This document shows, in pieces, positions 36,942 to 45,112 of a stretch of DNA of 64,000 nucleotides (positions within the stretch are counted from its first letter, which is position 1; every line of letters begins with the position of its first letter). The position numbers were made by a program, and so were the translations under genes. Under the pieces are notes generated by a model. It searched no databases. It was given only the letters and a program-made list of their open reading frames with translations, and was not told where the DNA came from. This DNA comes from JAKAGZ01 sp963783855 (GTDB taxonomy: Bacteria > Bacteroidota > Ignavibacteria > Ignavibacteriales > Ignavibacteriaceae), in NCBI GenBank assembly GCA_963783855.1, contig CAWAPE010000005.1, forward strand, positions 248,001 to 312,000. Direction: 5' to 3'.

Positions 36942-37310
36942 TTAAATTTTTGAGATTAAGTATGCCAGGTAAAGACCTGCAAAACTTAGTATAAGGCTAA
37001 GAAAAATATTCAATAACCCCGAACTAAATTGTGAGTCTCTGAATAGAACTATCGTTTCGTAGGAAAATGAAGAAAAAGTTGTAAATCCCCCGCAAAAACC
37101 AACTGTAAGAAATATTTTTACATTCGGACTTAATAATTCCCTTTGATCAAAATGAAACATTATAAGTCCCAGTATAAAACTTCCAAGTACATTCACCAAC
37201 ATTGTTCCATATGGAAAAGTAGCAGGCAAATATTTATAAACAATATTTGAGAACCAATATCTTAATCCCCCTCCAAGCGCAGCACCTAATGAAACTATTA
37301 AATAATTCAT
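36942..37310 (-). CDS. crcB: Fluoride channel CrcB/Fluc
   Basis: The protein has four membrane helices and the family signatures GAALGGGLRYW near the start, LVNVLGSFILG, and GFCGGFTTFSSFSYE, which includes the Phe residues of the fluoride path and the central Na+ site region. It exports fluoride as a dual-topology dimer. I prefer ATG at 37310 over the TTG one codon earlier. It lies 21 bases after the aminotransferase gene and is followed by DUF190. No fluoride riboswitch is recognisable upstream of either gene. Confidence 0.92.
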   Translation of the reverse strand: MNYLIVSLGAALGGGLRYWFSNIVYKYLPATFPYGTMLVNVLGSFILGLIMFHFDQRELLSPNVKIFLTVGFCGGFTTFSSFSYETIVLFRDSQFSSGLLNIFLSLILSFAGLYLAYLISKI

Positions 37311-37331
37311 CAATCTATTCTTCCAATTCCC

Positions 37332-38627
37332 TTATTCTAAAGAATTTGTCCACTTACATATTAAATTTATAGCTGTTAATGTTCCGCCGCAATATTTTTC
37401 GAGAAATTTTTCATTAATTTCATCCCAGGGCAGTAATTTTTCAGCTGCACGCAATGCCTTCTCTCCGTCAAAATTTACATATGCAATCCGGGCTGTCAGA
37501 TCTTCTTCCCGGCAACCGAAAGCACTACCCGGCAAAATAGCAACTCCTGTTTCTTCAAGAATTCTGTCACACAGTTCAACGTCCGTGTTAATATTTATTT
37601 TCGCAAGTTTATTCTTGTATGAACTGAAATTAGGGAAGACATAAAATGCGCCTTGAGGAAACGGTGTTTGAATTTCAGTATTGTTAAGTCTCTTAGCCAG
37701 CTCATATCCAAGTTTGCCTAATATTAGTCTGCATTTTACAAGATAATTTTCAATTTCTTCACAGCCCTTAAATGCTTTAACAGCAGCATATTGTATAGGT
37801 GCACTTGTTGCAGTAAACGTTTCACTTGCAACAGCAGCCATTGCGTCCTGTAACCATTTTAAAGAATTAGGGAATGTAAATGTACCTAATCTCCAACCAC
37901 CTGCACCACACCACTTACTCAATCCGCTGCTAATGATTGTACCTTCTGAATAAAATTGCGCAATTGAATTATGTTTCCCTTTGTGATGGAGTTCTCCATA
38001 AATCTCATCAGAAAGCAAGATCAGTTTAAAATGCTTTGCTGCTTTTGCAATTGCTTTTAATTCATTCTTAGTGTAGGTAATACCGGTAGGATTAGCAGGA
38101 TAATTTAGAATTACAATGCGAGGTTTATTAGGATCCTTTTCACAATGTTGAACTATTTCTTCAGCTGTAATTTTATAATTGTTCTCAGGTTTTGTCCTTA
38201 TCCACCTTACGTGCCTGCCAATTATTAGCGCCTGTGGAGCATATGATACCCAGCTTGGTACTGGTATAAGAAGATCTCCATAATACACAAACTGCAACAA
38301 GAACATTAACTCTTTTGAACCCGGGCCAATCAGCACATCTTCCGCAGTATGGCAAACACCATGCATTCTGCAATGGTATTCAGCAACAGCTTTCCTTAAT
38401 TCATACAAGCCTTTTACAGGTAAATAATCTTTTTGGAATGCATTTCTTTTTAATTCATCAACAACTGGCTTGGGAACGGGGAATGGCGATTGCCCTAATC
38501 CCAATTTATAGACTTTTCTTCCCTGTCTTATTAATTCACTACTTTTTTCATTTATTGCAAGAGTAGCAGATAATGGGATACCTCTTACATTAAGGTTTAA
38601 ATTTATATCAGGTTTATTGTACTTCAT
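37332..38627 (-). CDS. Pyridoxal-phosphate-dependent aminotransferase, class I/II
   Basis: The 431-residue enzyme has the fold type I markers: NYPANPTG, LLSDEIYGELHH for the cofactor Asp, and the Schiff-base Lys in SSGLSKWCGAGGWRLG, with the terminal Arg region ARIAYVNFDG. It is probably an aspartate- or aromatic-type aminotransferase of the large class I/II group. It is the first gene of a likely unit with crcB and DUF190. The Cys and AGG run after the active Lys are common in a subset of this family; substrate undetermined. Confidence 0.85.
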   Translation of the reverse strand: MKYNKPDINLNLNVRGIPLSATLAINEKSSELIRQGRKVYKLGLGQSPFPVPKPVVDELKRNAFQKDYLPVKGLYELRKAVAEYHCRMHGVCHTAEDVLIGPGSKELMFLLQFVYYGDLLIPVPSWVSYAPQALIIGRHVRWIRTKPENNYKITAEEIVQHCEKDPNKPRIVILNYPANPTGITYTKNELKAIAKAAKHFKLILLSDEIYGELHHKGKHNSIAQFYSEGTIISSGLSKWCGAGGWRLGTFTFPNSLKWLQDAMAAVASETFTATSAPIQYAAVKAFKGCEEIENYLVKCRLILGKLGYELAKRLNNTEIQTPFPQGAFYVFPNFSSYKNKLAKININTDVELCDRILEETGVAILPGSAFGCREEDLTARIAYVNFDGEKALRAAEKLLPWDEINEKFLEKYCGGTLTAINLICKWTNSLE

Positions 38628-38730
38628 TTCCGTGTTATTAATGATTCATTAACTTAGCTAATATAAGGATTTATACGATCACTCTTAAAATAAAACAAAA
38701 AGAATAATTTATAAGTTTCTTTAAAATGGA

Positions 38731-38756
38731 AAAGCCCCGATATTGCTATCGGGGCT
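38731..38756 (-). terminator. Rho-independent terminator of the tRNA operon
   Basis: A ten-base stem AGCCCCGATA/TATCGGGGCT with a four-base loop is followed on the minus strand by TTTT. It lies five bases beyond the 3' end of tRNA-Glu. Confidence 0.85.
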
Positions 38757-38760
38757 GTAG

Positions 38761-38832
38761 TGACCCCAAGGGGATTTGAACCCCTGTTACCGCCGTGAAA
38801 GGGCGAGGTCCTAACCGCTAGACGATGGGGCC
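38761..38832 (-). tRNA. tRNA-Glu (anticodon UUC)
   Basis: The minus strand folds into a 72-nt cloverleaf: acceptor GGCCCCA/TGGGGTC, anticodon loop CTTTCAC, and a T arm with GGTTCAAATCC. No CCA is encoded. It is the last of four tRNAs on this strand and is followed by a terminator. Confidence 0.95.
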
Positions 38833-38846
38833 AACTAAAAACTTAT

Positions 38847-38922
38847 GGGTGAGCGATGGGATTTGAACCCACGACCCCCAGGGCCACAACCTGGTGCTCT
38901 AACCAACTGAGCTACGCTCACC
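38847..38922 (-). tRNA. tRNA-His (anticodon GUG)
   Basis: Minus-strand cloverleaf with acceptor GGTGAGC/GCTCACC, anticodon loop TTGTGGC and the C73 discriminator typical of bacterial tRNA-His. G-1 is not encoded in the usual pairing position and CCA is absent. Confidence 0.95.
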
Positions 38923-38943
38923 ATAAAAACTTTTAATTAGTAG

Positions 38944-39017
38944 TACGCCCAAGTGGACTCGAACCACTAACCTACAGCTTAGAAGGCTGTTGCTCTATCC
39001 AATTGAGCTATGGGCGC
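38944..39017 (-). tRNA. tRNA-Arg (anticodon UCU)
   Basis: Minus-strand cloverleaf with acceptor GCGCCCA/TGGGCGT, anticodon loop CTTCTAA and T arm GGTTCGAGTCC. It reads AGA/AGG codons. CCA is not encoded. Confidence 0.95.
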
Positions 39018-39055
39018 AGCTAGTATTAGAATCAATAAAAAAAAGAACTGTTTTG

Positions 39056-39130
39056 TCGGGGCGGCAGGATTCGAACCTGCGACCTCCTGCTCCCAAAGCA
39101 GGCGCGATAACCGGGCTACGCTACGCCCCG
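39056..39130 (-). tRNA. tRNA-Pro (anticodon UGG)
   Basis: Minus-strand cloverleaf with acceptor CGGGGCG/CGCCCCG, anticodon loop TTTGGGA and T arm GGTTCGAATCC. It is the first tRNA of the Pro-Arg-His-Glu cluster. CCA is not encoded. Confidence 0.95.
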
Positions 39131-39174
39131 TTTTCTATCATAAATTCAAATATTCTGATTTTTAAAATAGATAA

Positions 39175-39206
39175 CAAATATAGATCAAAGCCTGTAAAAA
39201 AACAAT
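39175..39206 (-). promoter_or_regulatory. Candidate Bacteroidota-type promoter of the tRNA operon
   Basis: On the minus strand a TATATTTG box (39182-39175), matching the TAnnTTTG -7 motif of Bacteroidota, is preceded after 20 bases by ATTG (39206-39203) in the place of the -33 TTTG. Start would be near 39167, about 37 bases before tRNA-Pro. Confidence 0.35.
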
Positions 39207-39328
39207 CTTTTTGTCCTAAAAAAATCCCAAAACGGACCATAAATATATTTTTCACCTACGATTTTTTCTTGCGAAAATCATCATTAAATTGTTGCTTCCA
39301 ATAATGTTAGTTTAGAATATCTGAATAA

Positions 39329-40549
39329 ATGCAATTTCCTTTTTTTATATCGAAAAAATATACACTTTCAAGGAAGGATTCACACTTTGTTACCTTTATT
39401 TCTTCTATCTCAATAATTGGTATAGCTTTAGGGGTTGCAACTCTAATAATTGCGCTGAGCATTTTGAATGGTTTTGCCGATACTCTTACAAGCAAGATAA
39501 TTGATTTTGATTCACATATAGAAATCAATTCATACAGAACTGTTCTGCCAGATTATAAAACTGAATTACCAATGCTGAAAGAGAAGCTTCATAATTCAAT
39601 TTTGTCGATAAACCCTTATGCATCAAAATTAGCAATTATTAGTCGAGGCAGAATAAAGGAAGGAGTAAATATAAAAGGTATCAGAGCAAATGATGAATGG
39701 AATGGAATAAATGAAAATATTATTGAGGGAAATTTAGACCTCAAAGGAAGCAAAACACCTTCAATAGTAATTGGCAAAAAATTAGCAAATAAATTATATG
39801 CAAAAATTGGTGATAAAGTCATTCTGTTTGGGTTGAATGACGACCAGATACCAACCCCGGATAATCCCCCAAATATTGAGATATTTAAAATTACAGGAAT
39901 TTTTGAAAGTGGAATGGCGGCTTATGATGACCTGGTTGCATATGTGAATTTAAAATCCTCACAGGAGCTTTTCAGTCTTGGGGACAATGTTACCGGCTAT
40001 GATATAAGAGTAAAAGATATTTCTAAAATTGATAGCTTAACTTCTTATTTATCAGATAAATTAACATACCCATATAATGTAAAATCTATTTACCAGGCAC
40101 ACAGAAATATTTTTACCTGGATAGAATTGCAAAAAAAACCCATCCCCATAATATTGGCTCTGATTATAATTGTAGCAGTTTTTAACATAGTTGGTACTCT
40201 TTTAATGATAGTTCTTGAAAAGACAGGATCAATTGGTATTCTGAAATCCCTTGGGGCAAAAAGAAAACAGGTAATTTCAATCTTTCTATTCCAGGGAATA
40301 TTTTTGGCTATTGTTGGAATAATAATTGGGAATATTTTGGCGTTTATTCTGTCTTATCTACAGGTACATTTTAATTTAATAACCATCCCCTCTTCCGTTT
40401 ATATGATGTCAAAAGTACCTGTCACAATTTCTTTATTCACATATATTGAAGTTTCTGTGATAACATTTGTTTTATGTATTATTGCATCGCTAATACCGAG
40501 TTTAATAGCTTCAAGAGTTCAACCAATAAAAGCGATCAGGTTTAATTGA
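39329..40549 (+). CDS. Lipoprotein-releasing ABC transporter permease (LolC/E family)
   Basis: The 406-residue protein has the LolC/E layout: a first helix (about 22-48; FISSISIIGIALGVATLII), a large periplasmic MacB-like domain (about 50-270), and three C-terminal helices of the FtsX domain (about 275-400) that include GSIGILKSLGAKRKQV. The LolCDE complex extracts lipoproteins from the inner membrane for delivery to the outer membrane. It is followed by a second permease gene (TGATG junction) and the ATPase gene, so the operon encodes a heteromeric complex. Confidence 0.9.
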   Translation: MQFPFFISKKYTLSRKDSHFVTFISSISIIGIALGVATLIIALSILNGFADTLTSKIIDFDSHIEINSYRTVLPDYKTELPMLKEKLHNSILSINPYASKLAIISRGRIKEGVNIKGIRANDEWNGINENIIEGNLDLKGSKTPSIVIGKKLANKLYAKIGDKVILFGLNDDQIPTPDNPPNIEIFKITGIFESGMAAYDDLVAYVNLKSSQELFSLGDNVTGYDIRVKDISKIDSLTSYLSDKLTYPYNVKSIYQAHRNIFTWIELQKKPIPIILALIIIVAVFNIVGTLLMIVLEKTGSIGILKSLGAKRKQVISIFLFQGIFLAIVGIIIGNILAFILSYLQVHFNLITIPSSVYMMSKVPVTISLFTYIEVSVITFVLCIIASLIPSLIASRVQPIKAIRFN

Positions 40550-41781
40550 TGAATTTCGAACATTACATAGCGAAAAGATACCTTGGTAGTAAACACAAGA
40601 TTAATTTTATTACAATCATTTCTTTTCTGTCAGTATCCGGCATTACAATCGGAGTAGCCGCACTAATAGTTGTGCTTTCTGTTTTTAATGGATTCAGTAG
40701 TCTTGTGACATCATACCTGATTAATTTCGATCCACATGTAAGAATAGAAATGATTACAAGTAATTCTTCTGAAGAAAGCTCCAAAGTTGAAAGTATTCTA
40801 AAAAACGAAAAGGAAGTAAAGGATTTTTCCCCATTTGTAAGTGGTAAAGTTTTGGTTTACAGAGCCAGGTTAACTCAAATAATCAATCTAAAAGGAATCT
40901 CTCGAAATGAAGGCAACACTGTTTATAATATTAGTCCGAGCATTTTATATGGGAAATATAATCTGAGTTCAGATGAAGGATTACCTAGGGTAATTATTGG
41001 CCTTACACTTGCAGACAGGCTTGAGACCATCATCGGGGATACCCTGACTCTTGTTTCCCCTTCCAATATTGAAAGTGCTGTCACACAATTTTCTATGCCT
41101 TTAACAGAACGAGTAATAGTAGCCGGGATTTATAGCTCTAACAATAACGATTATGACGCTAATTTCATTTTTTCCGCATTACCTGTTGCACAAAATCTAC
41201 TCGGGTATGGAAAAACCATCCAGGGTTTCGATATTAAACTTGATAATATAAATTCATCATTTGATGTAAAGGATAAAATCCAGGCAAAATTAAATCCTGA
41301 TAATTTCAGTGTAAATACATGGTATGATTTCCATCGGGATTTATATTCAGTGATGCAAATTGAAAGATGGACGGCGTATATTATTTTATCATTGATTATC
41401 GCGGTAGCAACTTTCAACATTTTAGGCTCGCTATCAATGTCAGTAATCGAGAAACAGCGGGATATTGGAATTCTCCGATCAATGGGAGCAACTGAGAATT
41501 CTATTTTAAGAATTTTCAGATTTGAAGGTTTATTAATTGGAATTATCGGAACTATTGCTGGATCATTACTGGGATATTTTGTCTGTTTTTTACAATTACA
41601 ATACAAAATCTATCCTCTTGATCCGACTCAATATAAAATTGATGCACTGCCTCTTCAGGTAAGATTATCGGATTTCTTTTTTATAGCGGGAATTTCACTA
41701 TTGTTATCATACCTGGCATCAATTTATCCTGCAAGAAAAGCAGCAAAAGTAAATCCTCTTGAAGCTATTAAATGGGAATAA
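40549..41781 (+). CDS. Lipoprotein-releasing ABC transporter permease (LolC/E family, second)
   Basis: The protein of about 410 residues has the same plan: N-terminal helix with GITIGVAALIVVLSVFNGFSS, a periplasmic domain, and the FtsX domain with IEKQRDIGILRSMGATENSI. The ATG at 40549 overlaps the previous stop by one base (TGATG); a TTG one codon upstream is also open. It pairs with the first permease as LolC/LolE. Confidence 0.9.
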   Translation: MNFEHYIAKRYLGSKHKINFITIISFLSVSGITIGVAALIVVLSVFNGFSSLVTSYLINFDPHVRIEMITSNSSEESSKVESILKNEKEVKDFSPFVSGKVLVYRARLTQIINLKGISRNEGNTVYNISPSILYGKYNLSSDEGLPRVIIGLTLADRLETIIGDTLTLVSPSNIESAVTQFSMPLTERVIVAGIYSSNNNDYDANFIFSALPVAQNLLGYGKTIQGFDIKLDNINSSFDVKDKIQAKLNPDNFSVNTWYDFHRDLYSVMQIERWTAYIILSLIIAVATFNILGSLSMSVIEKQRDIGILRSMGATENSILRIFRFEGLLIGIIGTIAGSLLGYFVCFLQLQYKIYPLDPTQYKIDALPLQVRLSDFFFIAGISLLLSYLASIYPARKAAKVNPLEAIKWE

Positions 41782-41797
41782 TTTAACAGAGAATTTA

Positions 41798-42484
41798 ATG
41801 AGCAATATTTTACTTAAAGCAAAAGATTTAATAAAGTCATATCAAACAACAAAGCTTGTAAAGCTTGAAGTTTTGAAATCAGTTTCACTGGAAATTGAAA
41901 AGAATAAAATTTCTGTGATTATCGGATCTTCAGGTGCTGGTAAAAGTACGTTACTACATTTATTGGCGGGGCTTGATCGCCCTGATAATGGCGAAGTAAT
42001 ATTTAACGATGAAAACATTTTTAAATTTTCTGATGACCGCCTTGCTAAATTCCGCAATAACAATGTTGGACTCGTTTTCCAGTTTCATCATTTATTACCC
42101 GAATTTACTGCACTTGAAAATGTAGCAATTCCCCAGATGATACAAGGTAAATCGCTCACAGCATCAACTAAACACGCAAACGAATTACTCAATGCTGTTG
42201 GTCTTTCTGAAAGAGTAACACACAAACCTGCAGAACTATCCGGCGGCGAACAACAAAGAGTAGCTGTAGCCCGTGCAATGGCAAATGATCCTGAAATAAT
42301 TTTTGCAGATGAACCTACAGGAAATCTGGATTCTGAAAACAGCGAAGCAATTCATCAATTGATTGTGAATCTGAGGGACCAGTTTCAAAAAACCTTTGTT
42401 ATTGTAAGCCACAATAAAGGCCTGGTGGATCTTGCAGATACTGTATATGAAATGAAAGACGGGAAATTACTAAATAAGGAATAA
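41798..42484 (+). CDS. lolD: Lipoprotein-releasing ABC transporter ATPase LolD
   Basis: The ATPase has Walker A IGSSGAGKSTLLH, a Q loop, signature LSGGEQQRVAVARAM, Walker B IIFADEPTGNLDS and the switch His (IVSHNK). It powers LolC/E to release lipoproteins. I chose ATG at 41798, 16 bases after the permease stop, rather than the TTG at 41759 that overlaps the permease; the conserved domain starts after the later Met. It ends the operon. Confidence 0.93.
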   Translation: MSNILLKAKDLIKSYQTTKLVKLEVLKSVSLEIEKNKISVIIGSSGAGKSTLLHLLAGLDRPDNGEVIFNDENIFKFSDDRLAKFRNNNVGLVFQFHHLLPEFTALENVAIPQMIQGKSLTASTKHANELLNAVGLSERVTHKPAELSGGEQQRVAVARAMANDPEIIFADEPTGNLDSENSEAIHQLIVNLRDQFQKTFVIVSHNKGLVDLADTVYEMKDGKLLNKE

Positions 42485-42501
42485 TTTTCCCGCCTATAAT
42501 T

Positions 42502-43317
42502 TTATTCGGATAAATAATCAAATAATAACCTTACTCCAAAGCCTGTCATATATTTTTTGGAATAATTATTATGGCTGTTCGCCATTGCTGGTCCGGCAAT
42601 ATCAAGATGAGCCCAGGAAATTTTCTCATCAACAAAATGTTCGAGAAATTTTGCAGCTGTTATAGCTCCGCCCCATCTTCCTTTACCTGTATTATGTACG
42701 TCGGCAACATCACTTTTAATTAACTCATTATAATCATCCCACATCGGTAATCTCCAGAGGCGATCATAAGTTTTAAGGCCAGAGTTGTATAATTTATTTG
42801 CAAGCTGATCATCTTTGGTAAACAGACCAGCTACAAATTCGCCAAGGGCAACAACACAAGCACCAGTTAAGGTGGCCAGATCAATTATTGCATCCGGTTT
42901 TTGTTTTGATGCGTAATGCAATGCGTCTGCAAGTATCATTCTGCCTTCGGCATCTGTATTATCGACTTCAATACTTTTTCCGGATGATGTAATCACAACA
43001 TCGCCTGGCCGCATTGAACCACCGTCAACCATATTCTCTGCTGCTGGAATTACACCCAAAAGTTTAACCGGCAATTTTGCTTTTGCAGCCGCAAGAAGCG
43101 TCCCTGCAACAACTGCCGCACCAGACATATCGGCTTTCATTTCTCCCATTCCGGCAGCAGGTTTAATAGAAATCCCACCGGCATCGAAAGTTACTCCTTT
43201 TCCTACAAGCGATATAAATTTAGATTTTTTAGATTTTCCTTTGATCCCATTATATTCAAGCACTATAAATCTTGGAGGATTTGCACTGCCCATTCCAACT
43301 GCAAGCAAACCTCCCAT
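42502..43317 (-). CDS. pepA: Leucyl aminopeptidase (M17), C-terminal catalytic part of a frameshifted gene
   Basis: This 271-residue open frame starts at GGLLAVGMGSANPPRF and contains the complete M17 catalytic domain: GKGVTFDAGGISIKP with metal-binding Asp/Lys, the NTDAEGRMILADAL motif, and a C-terminal segment. It hydrolyses N-terminal residues from peptides using two metal ions. It lies in the +1 frame relative to the N-terminal fragment at 43340-44005; both together give about 500 residues, the normal length. Its own ATG has no good ribosome site, so separate translation is doubtful. Confidence 0.85.
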   Translation of the reverse strand: MGGLLAVGMGSANPPRFIVLEYNGIKGKSKKSKFISLVGKGVTFDAGGISIKPAAGMGEMKADMSGAAVVAGTLLAAAKAKLPVKLLGVIPAAENMVDGGSMRPGDVVITSSGKSIEVDNTDAEGRMILADALHYASKQKPDAIIDLATLTGACVVALGEFVAGLFTKDDQLANKLYNSGLKTYDRLWRLPMWDDYNELIKSDVADVHNTGKGRWGGAITAAKFLEHFVDEKISWAHLDIAGPAMANSHNNYSKKYMTGFGVRLLFDYLSE

Positions 43318-43339
43318 TTTTCTTTTTTTAATTTCTTTT

Positions 43340-44005
43340 TCATTGAAATACAGTTACCTTAACCCCGGCTTTTTTTAATCTACTACTCACACGTAAAGCA
43401 AGCTCTGCCGGTGTTAAAACAATTGAGGGTTCATTTTGCAGTTCCTTTGTAAAATTAAATCCTTCGATTACGCAGGATGCTTTCACGAGAGCCTCTTTTA
43501 GCTTTCTATCATTCCCGGCAATAAAATGAACATTCAAAAAAGGAGATTTTTCTTTTTTAAATTTATATTTATCAAAAGAATAATTACCGAGAGCCAGCCC
43601 TTCCGCAAATCCCTGGTAATAATATTCTTCATCGTTAAAGTATTTGGTGAATAGATCAAACTTTGGGATCTCGATATATAAATTCTGAAGGGTTTCACCA
43701 TCAAGTTTTTGAATCAAACCTGCCAGATGATTCCTGAAGTAATCAACCGAAAAACTTTTCCCTGTTTTAACTTTTACAAATAAAATCTCATCTGGTTTTC
43801 CACCGGGATTTGCAATTCTTAATTCACTTCCTTTTTCTGAAAGAAAGTTCTTTTTTCCCAAATCAGATATTTTAATATTTGTTTCTTTTTCTAATTCTCT
43901 AAGTTTTTGGGACAAATTCTTATCTTCTACTACATATTTAACTTTTAATGAAGATGATTTGTAGCTTATTTTTTCCCCAGATGAATTAAACTTTATTTGG
44001 AACAT
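43340..44005 (-). CDS. pepA: Leucyl aminopeptidase (M17), N-terminal part of a frameshifted gene
   Basis: The 221 residues match the M17 N-terminal domain and end with the linker NEPSIVLTPAELALRVSSRL, after which the normal protein should continue into the catalytic domain. Instead the frame hits TGA at 43340. Reading +1 from the TTTC at 43348-43345 gives Phe-Asn-Glu-Lys-Glu-Ile, joining exactly to the catalytic part. Both frames are open together only over about 12 bases, so the indel lies at 43340-43352. Likely a one-base insertion or sequence error. Confidence 0.8.
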   Translation of the reverse strand: MFQIKFNSSGEKISYKSSSLKVKYVVEDKNLSQKLRELEKETNIKISDLGKKNFLSEKGSELRIANPGGKPDEILFVKVKTGKSFSVDYFRNHLAGLIQKLDGETLQNLYIEIPKFDLFTKYFNDEEYYYQGFAEGLALGNYSFDKYKFKKEKSPFLNVHFIAGNDRKLKEALVKASCVIEGFNFTKELQNEPSIVLTPAELALRVSSRLKKAGVKVTVFQ

Positions 44006-44022
44006 TTTAGGCCTATTAATTT

Positions 44023-45012
44023 TTACAAATATTTTTCCGCACTTCTTAAAATTTGCGGAATTGATTCTTTTAAATTGCCGTCGAACATACGTGCCCCGGC
44101 AGCATTTACATGTCCCCCACCTCCGTATTCTGCAGCAAGTTTATTAGCTGCAATTTCTCCTTTCGATCTGAAACTAACCTTAAAACCCTGTTTCAATTCC
44201 AGAAATAGCAAACCCAATACAACATTTTCAATTGAAAGTGTGAAATTAACAAATCCATCAGTATCAGATTCAACTGCCTGAGTATTTTTAAAATCATCCT
44301 GTGTCAAAATCATATAGGCTATTTTTTCTTCTTTACCTTGTAGTTTCATAGAATCCAGAGCCTTGCCCAACAACCTTATCTTACTAAATTTACTCTGATC
44401 GTAAATTTTATCATAAACATCGCCCGGATTTACTCCGACTTCCAATAAGTGAGCAGCTATATTATGAATTTTAGGAGATGTACGCTCAAACCTAAATGAG
44501 CCAGTGTCTGTCATAATCGCGGCATAAACAGGATATGCAATTTCATAGTTTAGTTTTACAATGTCTGTCTTGATAATAAAATCATAAATAATTTCACCGG
44601 TGGCACTGTAATCTGTATCGACAAAAAAATGATCAGCAAATTTTTCAGGTTCCTGATGATGGTCAATACAGATTTTTAGTTTATTAGAGTCATTAAAGGA
44701 CCTTGTCATTCTAACCATTCTATCAGAGCGGTTAAAATCTAAGGCAACCAAAACATCCACTTCATTGAAAATATTTTTGTGTTTTTCTTCATCATATGTT
44801 TCAATTACTGAATCGGCATCCAGAAATTCCAGGTTATAAGGTATATCACTGTGGTTAATAATTTTTATCTTTTTGCCGAGTTCTTTCAGCAAAAAATAAA
44901 ATGCTATTTCTGACCCGATAGCATCTGCATCAGGATTAACATGAGAAGTAAGTAAAAAAGATTTATTCTTTTTATCAGTAATTAAGTCTGCAAGTTTTTT
45001 GAAGTCCATCAT
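44023..45012 (-). CDS. DHH-family phosphoesterase (NrnA-like oligoribonuclease)
   Basis: The protein has the DHH motif as CIDHHQEP, the first metal motif TSHVNPDADAIGSE, and the C-terminal DHHA1 domain with FRSKGEIAANKLAAEYGGGGHVNAAGA. NrnA-like enzymes degrade short RNA and dephosphorylate pAp. I start it at ATG 45012: the longer open frame to 45054 would begin inside the terminator hairpin of the korAB operon. No strong ribosome site is seen. It lies just upstream of pepA on the same strand. Confidence 0.88.
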   Translation of the reverse strand: MMDFKKLADLITDKKNKSFLLTSHVNPDADAIGSEIAFYFLLKELGKKIKIINHSDIPYNLEFLDADSVIETYDEEKHKNIFNEVDVLVALDFNRSDRMVRMTRSFNDSNKLKICIDHHQEPEKFADHFFVDTDYSATGEIIYDFIIKTDIVKLNYEIAYPVYAAIMTDTGSFRFERTSPKIHNIAAHLLEVGVNPGDVYDKIYDQSKFSKIRLLGKALDSMKLQGKEEKIAYMILTQDDFKNTQAVESDTDGFVNFTLSIENVVLGLLFLELKQGFKVSFRSKGEIAANKLAAEYGGGGHVNAAGARMFDGNLKESIPQILRSAEKYL

Positions 45013-45037
45013 AAAGGTTAAGTTTGGAGAATAAAAG

Positions 45038-45059
45038 AGGGCTTGAAAAATCAAGCCCT
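45038..45059 (-). terminator. Terminator of the first korAB operon
   Basis: Nine-base stem AGGGCTTGA/TCAAGCCCT with a four-base loop, followed on the minus strand by CTTTTAT. It lies 54 bases past the korB stop. Confidence 0.75.
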
Positions 45060-45112
45060 GAAATATTGAATGGTAAAAATAGGAAAATTTTGAGTGAATT
45101 CAACGAAACATT

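Noticed and set aside
38628..38760. Fluoride riboswitch before the aminotransferase-crcB unit
   Set aside because: The only structured element is the tRNA-operon terminator; no crcB-motif pattern seen by eye.
45012..45054. Longer start of the DHH phosphoesterase gene
   Set aside because: The extra codons lie within the terminator hairpin of korAB; the later ATG fits the conserved domain start.
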